Source of the DNA: Paenibacillus sp. ACRRY
Lineage (GTDB): Bacteria; Bacillota; Bacilli; Paenibacillales; Paenibacillaceae
Assembly (NCBI RefSeq): GCF_022346995.1
Contig: NZ_JAKRNM010000001.1
Coordinates: 372,001 to 436,000 of the forward strand
Direction of reading: 5' to 3'
Length of the DNA stretch: 64,000 bases
Numbering within the stretch: the first letter of the stretch is position 1; every line of letters starts with the position of its first letter. Positions 1-8,886 of this stretch are shown here, one piece after another. Made by a program: the position numbers and the translations under genes. The notes under the pieces are model-generated. The model searched no databases. It was not told the origin of the DNA and was given only the letters and a program-made list of their open reading frames with translations.

Positions 1-1824
1 CCCAGCTATGCCATCCGTAATTTCCGAATTGCTGCCGGTCTGGAACAGGGAGAATTCGGCGGATGGGTGTTTCAGGATAGTGATTTATATAAATGGTTGG
101 AAGCGGTTGCTTATTCGCTGAGGAGTCATCCTGACCCCGAATTGGAGAACATCGCAGATGGAGCAATCGACCTCATTGGTCAGGCTCAGCGGGACGACGG
201 ATATATCAATACTTATTTTACAATCAAGGAACCGGGCAAAGAGTGGACAAATCTGTATGAGGCTCATGAACTGTACTGTGCCGGACACCTGATTGAAGCT
301 GCGGTGGCCTACGCTGATGCAACGGGCAAACGTAAGTTACTGGACATTGCTTGCCGTTTCGCTGACTTAATCGACAAGCTCTTCGGTACGGGAGAGAACC
401 AGAAACGGGCATACTGCGGGCATCAGGAGATTGAACTGGCACTCGTCAAGTTATATCATGCAACCGGAGAAGAACGGTATTTGAAACTAAGCCAATATTT
501 CATTGATGAGCGGGGCAGCTGCCCGAATTATTTTATCCAGGAATGGGAACAGGGAGGCAGAACAAACATCTGGTCGCAAGGTTCGCCGAACTTGGAGATG
601 TACCAATCCCATCTTCCGGTACGTGAACAGACAGCAGCCGTCGGACACTCCGTACGTGCCGTATACATGTATACGGCCATGGCCGATCTCGCCCGCTTGA
701 CGAAGGATGACAGCTTGCGAGCGGCTTGCGAACGACTGTGGGTCAATACAACTCGTAAACAGATGTACATCACGGGAGGAATTGGCGCGACACATTTGGG
801 CGAGGCATTCACTTTCGATTATGATCTGCCGAATGACGCGGTGTACGCGGAAACTTGCGCATCCATCGGATTGATCTTCTGGGCGCGCCGGATGCTTCGT
901 TTGGAGGCGAAGAGTGAGTATGCGGACGTGATGGAACGTGCGCTGTACAACAATGTGCTTGGCAGTATGTCCAAGGACGGCAAACACTTTTTCTATGTCA
1001 ACCCGCTTGAAGTATGGCCAGAGGCCAGCATGCGTAATCCGGACAAGCATCATGTGAAACCAGTTCGCCAGAAGTGGTTTGGTTGTTCCTGCTGCCCGCC
1101 AAACGTGGCCCGTTTGCTTAGCTCGCTGAACGATTATATCTATGATGTATCTGCGGAAGAGAACGCGGTTCATGTTCATTTATACATTGGCAGTACGGTA
1201 GAATTCACGTCAGCTGAAGGCAGGGCAGTCAAGCTGAGTCAACATTCCGAGCTTCCTTGGAACGGAAAAATCAGCTTCAATATCTCGCTTGCTCCAGACA
1301 GCTCGGATGGGGCTTCATTCACACTCGCATTGCGAATTCCGAACTGGTTCCAGAGTGGGCAGCCTGTTTTGCGAGTGAATGGCGAAGAGCAGGCATATAC
1401 ATTGAACAATGGTTACGCTCATATCCACCGACTTTGGTCGGAAGGAGATTCATTGGAGTGGTTACTGCCACTTGAAACGCAATTGATTGAAGCTCATCCG
1501 CAAATACGGGCTGATGCAGGCAAAGCAGCCATTCAGCGCGGACCACTTGTATATTGCGTGGAAGAAGCGGATAACGGAGCGCCGCTAGCTTCATTATCCA
1601 TTGCCGGGACAGCGAATTTAACGGAGCGCGATGCACCGAATTTACTTGGCGGATGCGTTGTTGTCGAGGGCGACGGACTGACTGCGGATGGATCAGCATG
1701 GCCAGAGGATCAACCGTACCAACCGATCCGCAAACCTCGCATTCCGGTACGTTTTACAGCCATTCCTTATTATCTGTGGGGAAACCGTGAACCGGGTGAA
1801 ATGAGCGTCTGGCTGCGTAATTGA
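1..1824 (+). CDS. Beta-L-arabinofuranosidase, GH127 family (5' partial)
   Basis: The reading frame is open from base 1, so the start lies outside the window; the GTG at 67 is internal, because codons before it (FRIAAGLEQGEFGGWVFQDS) are typical family sequence. GH127 enzymes remove beta-L-arabinofuranosyl units from arabino-oligosaccharides or glycans. The zinc/catalytic residues known from HypBA1 are visible: a Glu-Thr-Cys motif at 850-858 and a Cys-Cys pair at 1090-1095. No signal peptide can be judged. It lies upstream of a sugar-sensing two-component system and an ABC importer, which suggests intracellular cleavage of imported arabino-oligosaccharide. GH127 is a sound call; the exact substrate is inference, since related GH families (GH137, GH146) share the fold. 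Confidence 0.88.
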   Translation, partial: PSYAIRNFRIAAGLEQGEFGGWVFQDSDLYKWLEAVAYSLRSHPDPELENIADGAIDLIGQAQRDDGYINTYFTIKEPGKEWTNLYEAHELYCAGHLIEAAVAYADATGKRKLLDIACRFADLIDKLFGTGENQKRAYCGHQEIELALVKLYHATGEERYLKLSQYFIDERGSCPNYFIQEWEQGGRTNIWSQGSPNLEMYQSHLPVREQTAAVGHSVRAVYMYTAMADLARLTKDDSLRAACERLWVNTTRKQMYITGGIGATHLGEAFTFDYDLPNDAVYAETCASIGLIFWARRMLRLEAKSEYADVMERALYNNVLGSMSKDGKHFFYVNPLEVWPEASMRNPDKHHVKPVRQKWFGCSCCPPNVARLLSSLNDYIYDVSAEENAVHVHLYIGSTVEFTSAEGRAVKLSQHSELPWNGKISFNISLAPDSSDGASFTLALRIPNWFQSGQPVLRVNGEEQAYTLNNGYAHIHRLWSEGDSLEWLLPLETQLIEAHPQIRADAGKAAIQRGPLVYCVEEADNGAPLASLSIAGTANLTERDAPNLLGGCVVVEGDGLTADGSAWPEDQPYQPIRKPRIPVRFTAIPYYLWGNREPGEMSVWLRN

Positions 1825-1922
1825 AGCGTAGGTTATTGAGTTATTTAAGCAACTCCACCGTTTCAAGGCGTAGAATGGCAAGCTGAACATAACGTGTGGT
1901 TTCAATATTGGCAGGACAGAAG

Positions 1923-1947
1923 GTCCCTCGTATATTATCCGAGGGAC
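1923..1947 (+). terminator. 8-bp inverted repeat after the GH127 gene
   Basis: GTCCCTCG (1923-1930) pairs perfectly with CGAGGGAC (1940-1947) over a 9-nt loop. No U-tract follows, so it may be a weak terminator or a processing stem between the glycosidase and the kinase gene. Confidence 0.35.
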
Positions 1948-1994
1948 TTCCGCCATGTCTGGCCTTCTCGAAACCCGGAAGCGGAGATGAATGC

Positions 1995-3755
1995 ATGAAA
2001 CCAGAACATGTACTAAAATCCCGTATCGAACGAATAACGCTGAAAAACCGAATTCTTTTGCTTTTTGCGGCTGTAGCCCTCATTCCTTTCCTCTTATCCT
2101 GCTACCTATCCTACCGAACAATTAATTCCATTTTGACGACCAAATTGCAATCCGGTATCCAAAGTAATCTGAAACAGGTGACACTTTCCTTGGAAAACAC
2201 ACTCAGCAACCTAAACCATGTATCGCAGCAGCTCGCCTTCGAGGGAAGCATTGGTAAGCAGCTGGAGCAGCTCATGCTTGCGGATCAACCATATGACCGC
2301 AGTTATTTGACCGACCAGATCAAAAATCAGCTGAACCTGATTGCGTTTACCAATCCCAATATCGGATTATCGATGTACTATTTTCGCGAAGACGACAGCT
2401 ATCTCTTTGAAACCATGGGGGTGAAGGATTCATTCGATCCGGCTAAATTGCCGATTATGGCGAGCTATTACGGAATCACCTATTTCGGGCCACATATCAG
2501 TAACGACAGGTTCAACGATCAATATGTCCTTTCCGCGCTGCGAAAGGTGGATCTGCCCGAACGGGAGGATGCCTATGTATACATTGAAACCGGGTTTAAT
2601 CTAACACAGAGCATTCTTGATCTGGACGATGTCAGCAAAAATACAGCCCATCTCATTTTGGATAATCACGGACGCATCTCTTACAGTGAGTTAAGGGACG
2701 CTTTCCCTGAGAACGCAAATTTTCCGGTTTCGGGCCACCTCTCTGAATCTTCTACAACTTCGGGAATCGCTTCGGGCTATTATTGGTACCAGCAATACAG
2801 TAATCAGGGATGGAGCGTTGTGTCGCTCGTGTCCAAAGCAGATTACGATCAGGAGAAAAACCGCTGGATGATGCAGATGGTGCTGTTAACCGTGCTATTC
2901 GCCGCAGTCAGCTTGGCCATAGGCTGGTTGTTGTGGAAAATGGTATATCGGCCGCTGTCCCAATTTCACCGGGAAATGAAGCTGATGCTGAACAGCAACT
3001 TCAACGTGGTCGATGCGGACTCGCGCATACCGGAATTTGAAATGCTACTGACGCAATTCGGACGAATGAAGTCCCATATTGCAAGGTTATATTCCGAAGT
3101 GGAGTTAAAGGAGAAGCGCAGGGCAGACCTGGAGATTGAAAAGCTGCTCTACCAGATCAATCCGCATTTTCTGATGAATACACTCGATACTGCGCACTGG
3201 CTGGCTGTCATGAATGGACAGGAGGAGATAGACCGGTTGGTTACTTCGCTGAACAAGCTGCTGTATTACAATTTGCGCATGGGTGGACAGAGCTCAACCA
3301 TACGGGAGGAGATTGATTCGCTCAAGCAGTATCTGATCCTACAGCAGATTCGTTATAATTTCCAATTCGATGTTCGCATTCATATCGATGACAAACTGCT
3401 TAACGTGCCCGTGCCAAGGTTTATTTTGCAGCCGCTCGTTGAAAATTCGCTGTACCATGGACTGGATGACAAAGGAAGAATCGAAGTTGAAGTAAGCAGG
3501 CACAACGACGGGCTTCAAATTTTGATCAGAGATAACGGCAGGGGAATCTCCGAAGAAAAGATTAAAGAGCTGCTGGAACAAGAACAGGCCGAACGTCATC
3601 GGGTCGGAATGGGGATTGGCATGAATTATGTTAAGCGTATGCTGGAGTCTTATTATGAGGGCCAAGCCAGCATGAGTGTATCCAGCGAACTGGGGCAAGG
3701 AACCTGGATCGTCATTGAACTGCCAATACACTGTGAAGGAGAGGAAAATTCATGA
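1995..3755 (+). CDS. YesM-type sensor histidine kinase
   Basis: Membrane sensor of about 586 residues. It has a first transmembrane helix near residues 22-42, an extracellular sensing domain to about residue 295, a second helix near 305-325, a HAMP linker, and a LytS/YesM-type kinase core. The phospho-accepting His is in INPHFLMNTLD (His at 3165-3167, residue about 391). The ATPase part shows QPLVENSLYHG, DNGRGI and GMGIGMNYV. ATG 1995 is preferred because GGAG at 1983-1986 sits 8 nt upstream; the frame extends to 1896 without a ribosome site. The stop overlaps the response regulator start by 4 nt, so the two are translationally coupled. It probably senses a plant-derived saccharide imported by the downstream transporter. 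Confidence 0.9.
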   Translation: MKPEHVLKSRIERITLKNRILLLFAAVALIPFLLSCYLSYRTINSILTTKLQSGIQSNLKQVTLSLENTLSNLNHVSQQLAFEGSIGKQLEQLMLADQPYDRSYLTDQIKNQLNLIAFTNPNIGLSMYYFREDDSYLFETMGVKDSFDPAKLPIMASYYGITYFGPHISNDRFNDQYVLSALRKVDLPEREDAYVYIETGFNLTQSILDLDDVSKNTAHLILDNHGRISYSELRDAFPENANFPVSGHLSESSTTSGIASGYYWYQQYSNQGWSVVSLVSKADYDQEKNRWMMQMVLLTVLFAAVSLAIGWLLWKMVYRPLSQFHREMKLMLNSNFNVVDADSRIPEFEMLLTQFGRMKSHIARLYSEVELKEKRRADLEIEKLLYQINPHFLMNTLDTAHWLAVMNGQEEIDRLVTSLNKLLYYNLRMGGQSSTIREEIDSLKQYLILQQIRYNFQFDVRIHIDDKLLNVPVPRFILQPLVENSLYHGLDDKGRIEVEVSRHNDGLQILIRDNGRGISEEKIKELLEQEQAERHRVGMGIGMNYVKRMLESYYEGQASMSVSSELGQGTWIVIELPIHCEGEENS

Positions 3756-4888
3756 TTGACGTACTTATCGTCGATGACGATCAGCTTGTGCGCAAAGGGC
3801 TCATGCTCGCAATGCCTTGGGACAGATTTGAAATGAAGATCGTTGGCGAAGCGGGAAACGGAGAGAAGGCGCTTGAATTTCTGTCTGAAAACCACGTCGA
3901 TCTACTGATTACCGATCTGGCCATGCCGGTTATGTCAGGGATCGAGTTAATCCGCACCGCCCGTAAGCTCTACCCGGAACTGCCAATTGCGGTTCTGACG
4001 CTTCATCAGGATTTTGAATACATTCAGGAGGCACTCCGTCTGGGCGCTATCGATTACATTGCCAAAGTACAACTTGAGAAAGAACGGTTCGAGGAAGTGC
4101 TCGGGCGCATTCATGACCGTATCCAGGCCGACAGGCGAAAACGGTTCAATAACGAAGCCACGATGGAATCCGGAAAGCATGCATTGTTTTATGGGGAGCA
4201 AGGAAAAGAAACTCAATCAGACGGTGAGTCGTGCTGTGAACGTGAACGGATCGGGTCGTCAGTCATTGAAGCGAGCGATGTGAGCATTAAGGACAAGTTG
4301 CATTCGTTTCGCTGGGTTCATGAAGAGTGTTATATGAGTGAACTTTTACATGATTTGAAAAGCATGAGATTGCCTGTACCCCGATTGATGCAGTTGCTGT
4401 ACGGTGTAACGGAAGAATGGAACCGTACGTTTAAAAACATTGTCAGCACGGAAATGACGACACCTGTTCATTTTGTATCATGGAACGATGTGGTGGAATG
4501 GATGGCGAACTTTCGTGCAGAAGCGCTACGTTTATCGGGTGGACAGTATCTGCGCAAGGAGGTCAGCAGCAGTATCATGACCGCCGTCAAAATCGTACAT
4601 GACGAGTTGCAGAATCCGCTATTTGCCAGCGATGTATCGAAGCGGGTCAACCTCAGTCGCAGCTATTTCAATCAATGTTTCAAGGAAATGATGGGTTATT
4701 CGTTTAACGAATATCTGCGCAAAATTCGGATCGACAAGGCGAAGGACTATCTGACCCAAACGGCCAAACCGATTGTCTGGATCGCGGAACATACGGGCTA
4801 CGCGGACGAAAAATACTTCAGCCGGATTTTCCGTGAGCAGGTGGGCATGCTGCCAAGCGAATACCGCAATACACCAAGAAGAGGGTAG
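3752..4888 (+). CDS. YesN-type response regulator, AraC output domain
   Basis: 378 residues. The N-terminal receiver domain has the acidic pocket at D8/D9, phospho-acceptor D55 (LLITDLAMPVMSG) and conserved K105. A C-terminal AraC double helix-turn-helix spans about residues 270-375 (FNQCFKEMMGYSFNEYLRKI, then YADEKYFSRIF). The linker between the two is short, making the protein about 150 residues shorter than the 540-residue paralogue at 34597. It overlaps the kinase gene by ATGA. It probably activates the adjacent transporter genes in response to the cognate sensor. Confidence 0.9.
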   Translation: MIDVLIVDDDQLVRKGLMLAMPWDRFEMKIVGEAGNGEKALEFLSENHVDLLITDLAMPVMSGIELIRTARKLYPELPIAVLTLHQDFEYIQEALRLGAIDYIAKVQLEKERFEEVLGRIHDRIQADRRKRFNNEATMESGKHALFYGEQGKETQSDGESCCERERIGSSVIEASDVSIKDKLHSFRWVHEECYMSELLHDLKSMRLPVPRLMQLLYGVTEEWNRTFKNIVSTEMTTPVHFVSWNDVVEWMANFRAEALRLSGGQYLRKEVSSSIMTAVKIVHDELQNPLFASDVSKRVNLSRSYFNQCFKEMMGYSFNEYLRKIRIDKAKDYLTQTAKPIVWIAEHTGYADEKYFSRIFREQVGMLPSEYRNTPRRG

Positions 4889-4917
4889 ACGGATGGAGAG
4901 AAGGTAGGATAAATGAA

Positions 4918-4933
4918 TTATAAGCGTTAACAA
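4918..4933 (+). promoter_or_regulatory. Candidate CcpA cre site
   Basis: TTATAAGCGTTAACAA matches the Bacillus cre consensus WTGNNARCGNWWWCAW at every constrained position except the third (A for G). It lies between the response regulator and the solute-binding protein gene, where carbon catabolite repression of sugar uptake would be expected. Confidence 0.5.
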
Positions 4934-5050
4934 AATCAGACGTTTCACCTCCCGTTCTTCGTCCGGCTCTCTATCCATAAACGTTTTCCGGCCGTGTTAT
5001 ATTGTTGGTGCTGGACGCGAATGACATTCCATTAAAGGGGGAGCATGCAT

Positions 5051-6460
5051 TTGGGCAAAAAAATGGTCATGGTGGCAATGATGCTGTTGCTCGCATTCAC
5101 GAGCGCCTGCAGCGACGCGGGCAACAAGGAGAATGAAACGGCGGAAAATACTAAGCCTGGCGTTGTTGAAGAAGGGCCGGCAGATCCATTCGGCAAGTAC
5201 GATCAGACGATTACACTGAGGTATGGCAAAGAGGTCGATCCAACAGACAAAAGTTTGCCTGCCGGGGATACACCAGAGAGCAACCAGTATTCGCGGTATG
5301 TAAAAGACAACCTGAACATTGATACCAAAGTCACCTGGCAGGCGGCGACCGGAACGAACTATGAGCAGAAAGTAAACCTCGCGATTTCAAGCAACGATTT
5401 GCCCGATGCGCTCGTGGTCAAGGATACCCAGCTGCGGGCCATGGTGAAGGCGGGCCAGCTGGAGGACCTAACCGATGCATTTAATCGATATGCTTCACCA
5501 GCCATGAAGAGTTATATGGAGAAAACAAATGGTGTATCTGCCGAGGCGGTAACATTTGACGGGAAAATGTACGCTATTCCCAGTATACAAGTACACTCCG
5601 ATGGTGTTCATCAAATGTGGATACGCAAGGATTGGCTCGACAAGCTGGGACTTGAACCGCCCAAAACAATGGAGGAACTGGAGAACGTAGCGAAAGCATT
5701 TGTGGAACAAGACCCGGACGGAAATGGAAAGAACGATACGATTGGGATTGCAGGACAGCAGAACGGCGGCCGGTTATATGCCAATTTCCTGGAATCGACG
5801 AACAATACGTATGGACTTGATCCGATCTTCGGGGCGTACAAGGCTTATCCTGGTTACTGGTTAAAAGACGATGCAGGCAACCCGGTCTACGGTTCCATTC
5901 TGCCAGAAACGAAGGAAGCTCTCGCCAAACTGCGCGACATGTATGCGAATGGGCTAATCGACAAGGAACTCGGCATTCGCAAAGCCGCGTCCGAACCTGT
6001 GGTTAACGGCAATGCAGGTATCTTCTTTGCACCATGGTGGATGGGATATGGACCTCTTCCCGATGCAATCAAAAACGATCCGAACGCCAACTGGCAGGCA
6101 TACTTGTTGCCGCTGGATGCTGAAGGACAATTTAATGCTCATATGGGCGCTCCTTCTACCGTATTCGTTGTCGTGCGCAAAGGATACGAACATCCCGAAG
6201 CGGTCATCAAAATGCTGAATCTGCTCATCCGGGACGAGTCGAAGTTTGATATCTCTGTGCCTGTAGGTCACTATCCGCTGCGTGTACCGATGTCTTATAT
6301 GGATGAGAGCGAATATTCAGCGAAAGCTTTGCAGGAAGTACTCGCTGGCACGAAAAAACCGGAAGACTTTACTGATCCGGGCTACAAACTGCTTGCTGCA
6401 GACATTGAGAACGTCAAAAAGGTGAAGAAAGAGCCGTATGACAATATGGACTTACAGTAA
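5051..6460 (+). CDS. Sugar ABC transporter solute-binding lipoprotein, truncated by in-frame TAA
   Basis: LplA/YtcQ-type extracellular solute-binding protein. The N-terminus has a lysine-rich start, a hydrophobic helix and a lipobox (FTSAC), so it is a lipoprotein. TTG 5051 fits the AAAGGGGGAG site at 5034-5043 with 7-nt spacing; ATG 5045 is only 1 nt from that site. The frame stops at TAA 6458-6460 after about 469 codons, whereas the intact paralogue at 39919 has 534. The frame stays open beyond the stop and encodes the missing C-terminal lobe. Unless the stop is suppressed or is a sequencing error, the protein lacks about 94 residues. It probably bound arabino-oligosaccharide for the permeases that follow. 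Confidence 0.85.
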   Translation: MGKKMVMVAMMLLLAFTSACSDAGNKENETAENTKPGVVEEGPADPFGKYDQTITLRYGKEVDPTDKSLPAGDTPESNQYSRYVKDNLNIDTKVTWQAATGTNYEQKVNLAISSNDLPDALVVKDTQLRAMVKAGQLEDLTDAFNRYASPAMKSYMEKTNGVSAEAVTFDGKMYAIPSIQVHSDGVHQMWIRKDWLDKLGLEPPKTMEELENVAKAFVEQDPDGNGKNDTIGIAGQQNGGRLYANFLESTNNTYGLDPIFGAYKAYPGYWLKDDAGNPVYGSILPETKEALAKLRDMYANGLIDKELGIRKAASEPVVNGNAGIFFAPWWMGYGPLPDAIKNDPNANWQAYLLPLDAEGQFNAHMGAPSTVFVVVRKGYEHPEAVIKMLNLLIRDESKFDISVPVGHYPLRVPMSYMDESEYSAKALQEVLAGTKKPEDFTDPGYKLLAADIENVKKVKKEPYDNMDLQ

Positions 6461-6742
6461 TGGGATCCTCAGGCTGACCTTGGCGTATGGAGCCGCATCT
6501 ATTCACTGCTGGTTGGATCATCTTCCTTGCAGCAGGACTACAATAAGGTGTATAGCCTTCTCTATTCCCAGACCCGCACCATGGAAAGCCGCTGGTCCAA
6601 TCTGAAGAAGCTGGAGGATGAAACCTTCCTGAAAATCATCATGGGTGCTGCACCTCTGGATACATTTGATACGTTCGTGAGCGATTGGAAAAAGCAAGGC
6701 GGCGACAAAATCACCGAGGAAGTGAAGGAGTACGTCAAGTAG
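6461..6742 (+). pseudogene. Severed C-terminal part of the solute-binding protein
   Basis: Reading in the same frame as the gene ending at 6460, the sequence continues WDPQADLGVWSRIYSLLVG and ends at TAG 6740-6742. About 93 codons are open with no frameshift. The ending (FLKIIMGAAPLDTFDTFVSDW, KQGGDKITEEV) closely resembles the C-terminus of the solute-binding protein at 39919 (FTKIIMGTESIDHFDVIVQNW, KAAGGDE). A TTG at 6527 could start a 71-residue fragment, but no ribosome site precedes it. This segment is best read as the tail of the same gene behind a nonsense mutation. Confidence 0.8.
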
Positions 6743-6754
6743 GCAGCTGTCCAG

Positions 6755-6786
6755 AGCGCCGGGTCAGTCATCCGGCGCTTCTTCTT
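6755..6786 (+). terminator. Attenuator-like hairpin between binding protein and permease
   Basis: AGCGCCGG (6755-6762) pairs with CCGGCGCT (6772-6779), followed by TCTTCTT. Such partial terminators commonly set a higher level of binding protein than of permease. The second sugar locus has a similar hairpin at 39870-39907. Confidence 0.65.
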
Positions 6787-6826
6787 GAGAAGATCAGGAT
6801 GGGAGATTGCGGAGGAGGAACACCGG

Positions 6827-7717
6827 ATGCGAAACCGAAGCTTCATCAAACATTACTACATTATGTTATTGCCCGGATTGGTATGGTTGCTGTTCATCAG
6901 TATCATTCCCATGTTCGGGATTGCCATTGCCTTTCAGGACTTTAACCCGGGCCAGGGCATCTGGAAATCGACCTGGATCGGGCTGGAGAACTTCGAATAT
7001 ATGTTTAGCTTGAACGATACCAAGACCATTTTCTTCAATACGGTGTACATTGCAGTCATGAAAATTGCGGGTAACCTGATTGTGCCTTTAATCTTTGCGA
7101 TCATGCTGAATGAACTGCGTCTTATGGTGGTTAAGCGCTGGGTTCAAACGATCGTGTACCTTCCGCACTTTTTGTCCTGGGTTATCCTGTCCGGCATCTT
7201 GCTTGACGTGTTTTCGTACACTGGTCCGGTCAATGGATTACTGAACATCGTGGGGATTGAACCGGTGTTGTTCTTCGCCCGTGCAGACCTGTTCCCGTTT
7301 ATTGTCGTCGGCAGTGATGTATGGAAGGAGTTCGGCTTCAACACGATCATCTACTTGGCTGCACTAACAGGCATCAGTCCATCCCTGTACGAAGCCGCTT
7401 CGATTGACGGAGCAACCCGAATGAGGAGAATCTGGCATGTGACGCTGCCTGGCTTGCGTACCACAATTGTGCTTTTGGCAGTGTTAAGCCTGGGGAATGT
7501 ACTGAACGCAGGCTTTGATCAGATTTTCAACCTGTACAACCCACTGCTCTACTCCACAGGTGACATTATCGATACTTGGGTTTACCGTGAAGGGTTGCTG
7601 AACATGCAGTACGGACTTGCAACCGCAGTTGGTTTGCTGAAATCGGTGGTCAGTTTTGTGCTCATTATCGTTTCGTATCTGCTGGCTTCGAAGTTCGCCA
7701 ATTACCGCATATTCTGA
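6827..7717 (+). CDS. Sugar ABC transporter permease, LplB type
   Basis: About 296 residues and six predicted membrane helices, with the inner-membrane permease EAA loop (YEAASIDGATRMRRIWHVTLPGL) that contacts the ATPase. ATG 6827 follows GGAGGAGGAA (6811-6820) by 6 nt; the open frame begins at TTG 6785 but that start has no ribosome site. It forms the importer with the next permease. No ATPase gene is in this locus, as is usual for these systems, which borrow a shared MsmX-type ATPase. Confidence 0.9.
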   Translation: MRNRSFIKHYYIMLLPGLVWLLFISIIPMFGIAIAFQDFNPGQGIWKSTWIGLENFEYMFSLNDTKTIFFNTVYIAVMKIAGNLIVPLIFAIMLNELRLMVVKRWVQTIVYLPHFLSWVILSGILLDVFSYTGPVNGLLNIVGIEPVLFFARADLFPFIVVGSDVWKEFGFNTIIYLAALTGISPSLYEAASIDGATRMRRIWHVTLPGLRTTIVLLAVLSLGNVLNAGFDQIFNLYNPLLYSTGDIIDTWVYREGLLNMQYGLATAVGLLKSVVSFVLIIVSYLLASKFANYRIF

Positions 7718-7739
7718 TAAGGAGAAGGAGTCGAGCGAG

Positions 7740-8624
7740 ATGATTAGAGAAACAACGCTGCGATCCAGGGTGTTCGATGTAACGCTTCTGGTTGTGCTGC
7801 TCCTGATTGCATTCCTGTGCATACTGCCCCTCTGGTATACGCTGGCCGTGTCCTTAAGCGAAAAATCAGCGGCGGCTGCCGGAAAAGTATGGTTATGGCC
7901 CGTTGGCTTCAACTTCAATTCATATCAGCAAATTATCGGCGACCGTTCCTTTTTTAATTCCTTCTGGATTTCCATTCAGCGTGTTGTGCTTGGTGCGACA
8001 ATTACGTTTGTGGTGACAACGATGATGGCTTATCCGCTCTCACGAAGCCCACGTGAATTCCGTATGCGCAATGTATTTATGTGGATTCTTGTGTTCACGC
8101 TGCTGTTCAACGGCGGCCTGATTCCATGGTATATGACGGTGAAGGCGATTGGGTTGTATGATACCATCTGGGCACTTGTTCTTGGCGGGGGAGTGCCGGT
8201 ATTCAACGTCATTCTAATCGTAAACTATTTCCGTAATCTGCCCAAGGAACTGGACGAGGCTGCTCTCGTGGACGGGGCCGGGCCGTGGCGAATGTTAATC
8301 ACTATTTATGTACCGCTGGCCGTACCGGTACTGGCTACTGTCACATTGTTCACCATCGTCTACCATTGGAATGAGTTCTTCCATGGATTGGTGCTGACTT
8401 CAGGGCAGGATCATTATCCGCTGCAAACATTAATCCAGCAATTCGTTGTGGTCATCGATGCGTCGAACATGACGGAAGATCAATATAAACGGATGAACGA
8501 GTTGTCTAATCAAACACTAAATGCCGCAAAAATTTTCATTGCCATGCTTCCTGTACTTATTGTCTATCCGTTCCTGCAGCGTTTTTTCATTCATGGTATT
8601 ACTCTGGGTTCGGTGAAGGAGTAG
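7740..8624 (+). CDS. Sugar ABC transporter permease, LplC/YtcP type
   Basis: About 294 residues with six predicted membrane helices and an EAA loop (LDEAALVDGAGPWRMLITIYVPL). It ends in the FIHGITLGSVKE tail seen in the LplC/YtcP group and shared with the paralogue at 38030. ATG 7740 is chosen because GGAGAAGGAG (7721-7730) lies 9 nt upstream; the open frame extends further 5' without a ribosome site. It is the second membrane subunit of the oligosaccharide importer and the last gene of the region 1 operon. Confidence 0.9.
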   Translation: MIRETTLRSRVFDVTLLVVLLLIAFLCILPLWYTLAVSLSEKSAAAAGKVWLWPVGFNFNSYQQIIGDRSFFNSFWISIQRVVLGATITFVVTTMMAYPLSRSPREFRMRNVFMWILVFTLLFNGGLIPWYMTVKAIGLYDTIWALVLGGGVPVFNVILIVNYFRNLPKELDEAALVDGAGPWRMLITIYVPLAVPVLATVTLFTIVYHWNEFFHGLVLTSGQDHYPLQTLIQQFVVVIDASNMTEDQYKRMNELSNQTLNAAKIFIAMLPVLIVYPFLQRFFIHGITLGSVKE

Positions 8625-8666
8625 TTGCATAGGACATGGCCTAAGAACAAACGAATAGCGTGACAG

Positions 8667-8708
8667 AATAGGTCTGTAGTCGATTTCGTCGATACGGGCC
8701 TATTTGTT
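8667..8708 (+). terminator. Intrinsic terminator of the region 1 operon
   Basis: A long imperfect stem runs from AATAGG (8667) to CCTATT (ending 8704), with a TCGA/TCGA core and one bulge, followed by TGTTAT. Confidence 0.65.
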
Positions 8709-8798
8709 ATGAAGCGTTTTAGTTAACTCAAGCTGCTCCGAACCCATTTTACTTTTGCATTTAGGCTGTCTCCGGATGGTGAAAGTTGAGACGCGAAA

Positions 8799-8815
8799 TT
8801 AACAACCCGTTTACA
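8799..8815 (+). promoter_or_regulatory. PhoP-box-like direct repeat
   Basis: TTAACA-N5-TTTACA, two hexamers 11 bp apart, matches the Bacillus PhoP box TT(A/T/C)ACA-N5-TT(A/T/C)ACA exactly. It sits 72 bp before a glycerophosphodiester operon, a sensible target for phosphate starvation control. A third hexamer at the expected position (8821) does not match. Confidence 0.5.
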
Positions 8816-8886
8816 TGAACATGAAACAAAAGAAATATTTCAGCTTTAACATTTAAGATGACAAACGAGGGAATGAGGACTGAATC

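Noticed and set aside
487-1179. Long minus-strand open frame of 230 codons
   Set aside because: It lies wholly inside the GH127 gene on the opposite strand and its translation lacks domain features; the GH127 zinc motifs make the plus strand the coding one.
6461-6742. Frameshift as the cause of the split binding protein
   Set aside because: Both parts are in the same frame (5051, 6461 and 6527 share the reading phase), so the break is a stop codon and not an indel.
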